9,014 nt of DNA. It comes from an uncultured bacterium. Lineage in GTDB: Bacteria > Cyanobacteriota > Vampirovibrionia > Gastranaerophilales > Gastranaerophilaceae. A program made the position numbers and the translations under genes. Below, piece after piece: positions 5,569-9,014 of the stretch (its first letter is position 1; each line of letters begins with the position of its first letter). The notes under the pieces are model-generated. The model did not search any database, was not told where the DNA came from, and saw only the letters and a list, made by a program, of their open reading frames with translations. Where the stretch lies: NCBI GenBank assembly GCA_949286405.1, contig CASECH010000021.1, forward strand, positions 1 to 9,014. Reading direction: 5' to 3'.

Positions 5569-7227
5569 CTACTTCCCAGAGATAGTAATAATAAACTCGC
5601 TACCTTGCCCAACTTCACTATTTACAATAATTTCTCCCCCATGTTTTTCAATAATTTTGGATGAAATTGCTAAACCTAGTCCTGTGCCGACTCCTACTCC
5701 TTTTGTAGTATATCCAGCGGAAAATATCTTGTTTAGCTCTTTTGGGGCTATTCCAATACCGTCATCTTTTATTTTAATGATGAGTTTATTATCTATGTAT
5801 GAGGTTGTAATTTTAAGCGTTCCTTTATCTTTTATTGCTTGGCATGCATTGATAAGAATGTTTGTGAATACTTGATTAAGCATGTTTGGAAAACAGCGTA
5901 TAGATGGAATTTCTCCGTAATCTCTAATTATAGTTATTCTGTTTTTTGTTTCGTGTCTTATAAGTTCGAGTGTAAGATCAAGTTCTTTGTTTATATCTGC
6001 TTCTTGCAGTTCTGCTTCGTCAAGTCGAACAAATTTTTTCAAACTTGTGACAATGTTACTTATTCTTTGGATTGCTTCTTTATCGATATTATTTATGTCA
6101 GACAGCATTTCTTTAAAATCGCTGTCAGGCTCTTTTTGCAATAGTTTTGCAGTTATTTCATTATTTGATTTAATCGAAGCTACAGGCGTGTTAATTTCGT
6201 GTGCGACACCTGCTACAAGCTGACCGAGCGATGCCATTTTTTCCGAGTTGATAAGTTGAATTTGTGTTTCTTTTAATTCTTTTAGAGTTTTTTTGAGTTC
6301 TTTAACAGTTTGAATATTTTTTTGGTAAAGTTCTGCACGTGTAATAGCGTTTGATAATTGAGAAGAAATTGCTTCAAGAATTTCCAATTCTTCACTAAGT
6401 TCTCTTTTTTGGTAACTTAGTAAAACTATTACGCCCATTAGGTTTTGCATATGATGAATAGGTACAATAATTCTTAGTACAGGTTGTTTTAGCGGTTGAG
6501 CATTGAGATATTCTATAAGACAGTTTGATACTGAAATCTCTGTTGCAGCAATAGTTTTGGTCGTTTGATCATCAAATTGAATTTTTTTAGAATTTTTAGA
6601 CTTTTTATTCCCGTAAATTTCTTCAATAATAAAATAATCATTTTTAGCTGTCGCATAGTAAGCTTTGTATGATCCAAACATAATCATAAGTTCTTTAAGT
6701 GTAGATTGCAGAATTTGTGAAATATCAATACTTTCTCTTATTATGTTTGAAACTTTGTTTATAAGTGCAATTCGGATAGCTTGGCTTTGGGCTTTTTGTT
6801 TTATTTTTTGCAGGGCTTCATTTTCTTCGAGTAAAATGTTGTATTGTTCTTTTAGTTTTTCATTTTCTTTATGTATATCTCCGAGTTTGTTTTGAGCTGA
6901 AACATCGGTAAAGAATATAATTGTATAATTTCCTTTTTTGATTGCTGTTAAGTCATAATAGAAAATTTTATTTAAGTTTGATTGATATGTTATGCGTGCG
7001 AAAAAATTTTCTTTTGATGTAATTGCATGATATATAGGAGAATACACTTCGATGTTGTAACTTGCAAGGGGGCAAATGTCGAAACTGGTATTATGAGATA
7101 GTTTTCTGACTTCGGTAAAATCTTTAAACCACCTTTTGAATGTGTGGTTTCGGTAAACAGCATCCCCTTTTTTATTTAATATTAGTACTGCATCTCTGAA
7201 TTGTCGGAAAAAATCAAACTTTTTCAT
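5569..7227 (-). CDS. Cytoplasmic PAS-GAF sensor histidine kinase
   Basis: The 552-aa protein senses a signal and autophosphorylates on a histidine to pass phosphate to a response regulator. Domains in order: a PAS-like domain (about 5-110, opening with FRDAVLILNKKGDAVYRN), a coiled coil (115-150), a GAF-like domain (about 155-295), a second coiled coil (300-330), a HisKA-type helix pair with the H-box GQLVAGVAHEINTPVAS and phospho-acceptor His343, then HATPase_c. The ATPase part shows the N-box with Asn456 and Asn460, the G1 box DDGIGI (488-493), the F-box region IFSAGYTTK (501-509) and the G2 box GTGLGLAI (514-521). All catalytic boxes are intact. There is no membrane segment or signal peptide, so the input is probably cytosolic: a small molecule, redox state or protein partner. 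No response regulator lies in the window, so it is an orphan here. It is divergent from the XRE gene. The ATG has no Shine-Dalgarno sequence and the promoter predicts a leaderless mRNA. Confidence 0.93.
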   Translation of the reverse strand: MKKFDFFRQFRDAVLILNKKGDAVYRNHTFKRWFKDFTEVRKLSHNTSFDICPLASYNIEVYSPIYHAITSKENFFARITYQSNLNKIFYYDLTAIKKGNYTIIFFTDVSAQNKLGDIHKENEKLKEQYNILLEENEALQKIKQKAQSQAIRIALINKVSNIIRESIDISQILQSTLKELMIMFGSYKAYYATAKNDYFIIEEIYGNKKSKNSKKIQFDDQTTKTIAATEISVSNCLIEYLNAQPLKQPVLRIIVPIHHMQNLMGVIVLLSYQKRELSEELEILEAISSQLSNAITRAELYQKNIQTVKELKKTLKELKETQIQLINSEKMASLGQLVAGVAHEINTPVASIKSNNEITAKLLQKEPDSDFKEMLSDINNIDKEAIQRISNIVTSLKKFVRLDEAELQEADINKELDLTLELIRHETKNRITIIRDYGEIPSIRCFPNMLNQVFTNILINACQAIKDKGTLKITTSYIDNKLIIKIKDDGIGIAPKELNKIFSAGYTTKGVGVGTGLGLAISSKIIEKHGGEIIVNSEVGQGSEFIITISGK

Positions 7228-7233
7228 AACAAT

Positions 7234-7262
7234 ATTATAGAAAATTAGTGCATATTGGGCAA
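7234..7262 (-). promoter_or_regulatory. Kinase promoter predicting a leaderless mRNA
   Basis: On the minus strand TTGCCC (7262-7257) and a perfect TATAAT (7239-7234) are exactly 17 bp apart. Only six bases (ATTGTT) separate the -10 box from the ATG at 7227, so transcription should begin at or beside the A of the start codon. No ribosome site is present between them. Confidence 0.7.
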
Positions 7263-7290
7263 TTTGTTAAATATTAATTTGAAAATTTTT

Positions 7291-7300
7291 GAATATATTC
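7291..7300. promoter_or_regulatory. Perfect palindrome between divergent kinase and XRE genes
   Basis: GAATATATTC is a perfect 10-bp palindrome 25 bp before the XRE start and 29 bp beyond the kinase -35 box. A possible XRE -35 box, TTGAAA (7279-7284), lies just before it, with a weak CACAAT (7301-7306) as -10. The position suits an autoregulatory operator, but AT-rich palindromes of this size arise easily by chance. Confidence 0.35.
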
Positions 7301-7312
7301 CACAATGTCATC

Positions 7313-7319
7313 AGGAGGG
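7313..7319 (+). promoter_or_regulatory. Ribosome binding site of the XRE gene
   Basis: AGGAGGG lies 5 nt before ATG 7325 and decides the start. An in-frame TTG at 7289 would add 12 residues but has no ribosome site. Confidence 0.85.
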
Positions 7320-7324
7320 TAATT

Positions 7325-7546
7325 ATGAAAAGAGAAGAATTTGAAAAACTAGGTAGAAATATAAAATATTATAGAACGCAAAAGGGTATGTCCTGTGCAA
7401 ATCTTGCAAAAATTTTGCAAAGACAAGAAAAAGTTCTTGTGGAAATGGAAGAAGGTAAAAGAATATACCAGTTAAAAACTTTAGAAAAAATTGCAAAAGC
7501 TTTAGATGTTCCGTTGGAAAAGTTTTTTGATTTTGAATGGGATTAG
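7325..7546 (+). CDS. Small XRE/Cro-type DNA-binding regulator (73 aa)
   Basis: This is a single helix-turn-helix domain of the XRE (Cro/C1) family with little else. Helix 1 is LGRNIKYYRTQKG (9-21). The HTH follows at SCANLAKILQRQEKVLVEMEEGKR (23-46), and the last helices are LKTLEKIAKALDVPLEKFF (50-68). The GK-R and LEKIAKALDVPLEKFF parts are classic for the family. The recognition helix is unusually charged (RQEKVLVEMEEG), without the common Ser/Thr-rich turn, so its DNA target may be unusual. There is no sensor or oligomerisation domain, so it probably acts as a dimer. It is divergent from the kinase, with 97 bp between start codons, and may control itself and the kinase (inference). Its last four bases overlap the end of holB on the other strand, leaving no room for a terminator between them. 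Confidence 0.88.
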   Translation: MKREEFEKLGRNIKYYRTQKGMSCANLAKILQRQEKVLVEMEEGKRIYQLKTLEKIAKALDVPLEKFFDFEWD

Positions 7547-8406
7547 TTGTTTAAAACTAAGTCAAAACAAAGGTTTTCGACAATTGTTTGAGGATTCATA
7601 TTTAATCGAAGTTCTTTTTTTGCTTTTTCAACTGATTTTAGATCTGCGATTAATTTTAATTTGAGGTTTGGTTGATTGATACATTGAAATAGAAGGTTGT
7701 TCATGTAGTTTTGAATTTGGGTAAATATTAATTCAGCATCATTATCTTTGGTAAGCTGAAGGATTTTGTCATTTAGATCAAGAACTTCTGATCTTTCAAG
7801 TTCAAGGTAGCCGTCAATGGCATCTTTTACAAGGTCAAAGTTCCTTGAATCTTCCTTGTGTGAGGGAACAAAAAAACATTGTGCACGTGATACAACGGTT
7901 GTTATCATATCTGATTTATCTTTTGTTAGGAAGAAGAAAGTTGTTCTTGATGGAGGTTCTTCAAATGTTTTTAAAAGTGCATTTGCAGCATCAGCTTGAA
8001 AGTTTTGTTGATTAAGTCCGCAAATATTGCCTTCTTTGTCTTTATCGCAGAAAATTAGTACTCTGTGATATTCTGATGTGACAAGCAAATCATTTTTTAT
8101 CATTCTGGCTTGATCTATTGATATTACTGTTTTAGAGTTATCATCAGATGGTTTGTTATCAACTTTAGAAATAGTTAGCACTGCAGGATGTTTGTTTTCT
8201 CTAATCCAGTTACAGTTTAGGCATGTACAATCTTGAGTATGTGTACCTGTACAGTTTAGCATTCTTGCAACTTCAAGAGCCAAATCGTATTGGGATTGAA
8301 GGTCAGAACCATAAAATAAAATACAGTGAGCAATATTTTTTGAGGTATCGTTAATACCGTTTTCAAAATATTTCATGAGAAATGGATATTTTTCTTTTAA
8401 ATTCAT
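7543..8406 (-). CDS. holB: DNA polymerase III delta' subunit (clamp loader)
   Basis: Delta' is the non-hydrolysing AAA+ subunit of the clamp loader that opens and places the sliding clamp. The N-terminal region shows the expected but degenerate P-loop position (FYGSDLQSQYD, 31-41, with no GK[ST]), as in other delta' proteins that do not hydrolyse ATP. The zinc module has four cysteines at 52, 60, 62 and 65. The hallmark ANALLKTFEEPP (141-152) is present. SRAQC (173-177) takes the place of the SRC motif that supplies the arginine finger to the next ATPase, with Arg174 kept. At 287 aa it is a little shorter than the E. coli protein (334 aa). The ribosome site AGGAG (complement of 8419-8423) is 12 nt from the ATG, rather far, but no closer in-frame start exists. 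It follows holA by 26 bp and is surely co-transcribed with it. Confidence 0.88.
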   Translation of the reverse strand: MNLKEKYPFLMKYFENGINDTSKNIAHCILFYGSDLQSQYDLALEVARMLNCTGTHTQDCTCLNCNWIRENKHPAVLTISKVDNKPSDDNSKTVISIDQARMIKNDLLVTSEYHRVLIFCDKDKEGNICGLNQQNFQADAANALLKTFEEPPSRTTFFFLTKDKSDMITTVVSRAQCFFVPSHKEDSRNFDLVKDAIDGYLELERSEVLDLNDKILQLTKDNDAELIFTQIQNYMNNLLFQCINQPNLKLKLIADLKSVEKAKKELRLNMNPQTIVENLCFDLVLNN

Positions 8407-8432
8407 TATTTTTATTTTCTCCTGTATTTATT

Positions 8433-9014
8433 TTACTGAAAAAATGCGTTTTCAATTTCATTTTCTATGTCAAAAGCTTGTCCTGATTTTATCCTAAATT
8501 CAGCTTCTGTTAAATTTTGTTTAAGTTTCACCAAATCTTTAAGAGATGTTTTTTTTAGTTTTTGTAAGTTTAATTTTACGACGTATTCATGCATCCCTGT
8601 AAGTTTTGCAAGTTCAAAAGATGAGCATTCTTGTGCTTTTGCTTTCAAGGTAATCCACCGTCTGAGCATTGTCTGTAATGTTGATAAAATCTCAAGCGGA
8701 TATCTTTTTTCAAGCAGTTTTCTGTACTCTAAAAGAGCTTGATCTTTTTGATTTTCCATAAGAAAGTCTGAAAATGCGAAAAGATCCTCGTTAGAAATAC
8801 ACATTTCTTTTACCATTGCAGCTGTTACGGTATCTTTGGGATAAATAAAAAGTTTAAGCTTTTCAAGTTCTGCATCAATTTGTCTTAAGTTATTACCTAT
8901 TTGTGAAATTATTGCAGTAAGAGCATCCGGCTCAAATTTAATCCCCTTACTTTTTCCTTGTTTTTTTATCCAATCTTCAAGTTCTGCTACTTTGTATGTT
9001 GGAATGGTTTGGAA
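8433..9014 (-). CDS. holA: DNA polymerase III delta subunit, C-terminal part
   Basis: The gene is cut by the right edge; 193 codons of the C-terminal part are visible, and the frame stays open to 9014. Delta is the clamp-opening wrench of the clamp loader. The visible part starts in the region before the lid domain, with the family pattern LEDWIKKQGKSKG (residues 12-24 of the visible part), followed by ALTAIISQIGNN and IDAELEKLKLF (46-56), the typical G-x-[DN]-L-x-x-[IL]-x-x-E-[IL]-EKL motif. The collar domain follows (KDQALLEYRKLLEK, then LQTMLRRWITLKAKA). The internal ATG at 8816 is not the start, because the upstream sequence continues the family match. holA sits directly before holB, an arrangement that makes stoichiometric clamp-loader subunits. 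Its promoter is outside the window. Confidence 0.88.
   Translation of the reverse strand, partial: FQTIPTYKVAELEDWIKKQGKSKGIKFEPDALTAIISQIGNNLRQIDAELEKLKLFIYPKDTVTAAMVKEMCISNEDLFAFSDFLMENQKDQALLEYRKLLEKRYPLEILSTLQTMLRRWITLKAKAQECSSFELAKLTGMHEYVVKLNLQKLKKTSLKDLVKLKQNLTEAEFRIKSGQAFDIENEIENAFFQ

Noticed and set aside
5077..6895. Several plus-strand open frames antisense to the HEAT and kinase genes
   Set aside because: They mirror coding DNA of clear families on the other strand; Ser/Phe/Cys-rich composition and no ribosome sites.
7289..7324. N-terminal extension of the XRE protein from a TTG at 7289
   Set aside because: AGGAGGG at 7313-7319 is placed for ATG 7325, and the 12 extra residues do not resemble the family.
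7817..8742. Plus-strand open frames antisense to holB and holA
   Set aside because: Shadows of conserved clamp-loader genes, with no independent evidence.
8433..8816. A separate 127-aa gene starting at the ATG 8816
   Set aside because: The frame continues without a stop to the window edge, and the upstream residues match DNA polymerase III delta, so this is the end of holA.

Overview
This is a low-GC, gene-dense bacterial window. Three things can be seen about its likely owner: strong AT bias in coding and spacer DNA, purine-rich Shine-Dalgarno sites with sigma70-type promoters, and a mix of housekeeping genes (a ribosome hibernation factor and clamp-loader subunits delta and delta') with a PBS-lyase-type HEAT-repeat protein and a cell-surface glycosyltransferase pair. 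My best guess is an uncultured gut-type relative of the Cyanobacteria (Melainabacteria/Vampirovibrionia, Gastranaerophilales-like). A low-GC Firmicute cannot be excluded. No mobile element, CRISPR array, tRNA or rRNA is visible.

Layout. Bases 1-303 hold no convincing gene. They contain a CATG-rich patch of palindromes (6-84), a hairpin (98-126), a good sigma70 promoter (158-185) and a leader of about 110 nt with two small hairpins. That leader runs into a 73-aa cysteine-rich protein starting at TTG 304. A second promoter then serves a short hibernation factor (590-949), which is followed by a hairpin. Next comes a plus-strand pair: a GT2 glycosyltransferase (1034-1819) and, 8 nt later, a very AT-rich 835-aa polytopic membrane protein that looks like a GT-C enzyme (1828-4335). 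A 13-bp bidirectional terminator (4338-4367) separates this pair from a convergent HEAT-repeat gene (4395-5252, minus). A 316-bp AT-rich spacer follows, then a soluble PAS-GAF histidine kinase (5569-7227, minus). The kinase is divergent from a 73-aa XRE-type regulator (7325-7546, plus). The regulator overlaps tail-to-tail by 4 bp with holB (7543-8406, minus), which lies behind holA (8433 to beyond the right edge, minus).

How they may work together. holA-holB is a clamp-loader operon. The GT2/GT-C pair probably makes and uses a lipid-linked sugar at the envelope; this is inferred from family logic. The kinase has no response regulator in the window. It shares a 97-bp divergent control region with the XRE gene, and its promoter is placed so that the mRNA should begin at or next to its ATG, predicting a leaderless message. 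I did not find an unmistakably new multi-gene system. The points most worth a second look are the conserved-looking Cys-rich miniprotein with its structured leader, the GT2/GT-C pair, and the leaderless kinase/XRE control region.
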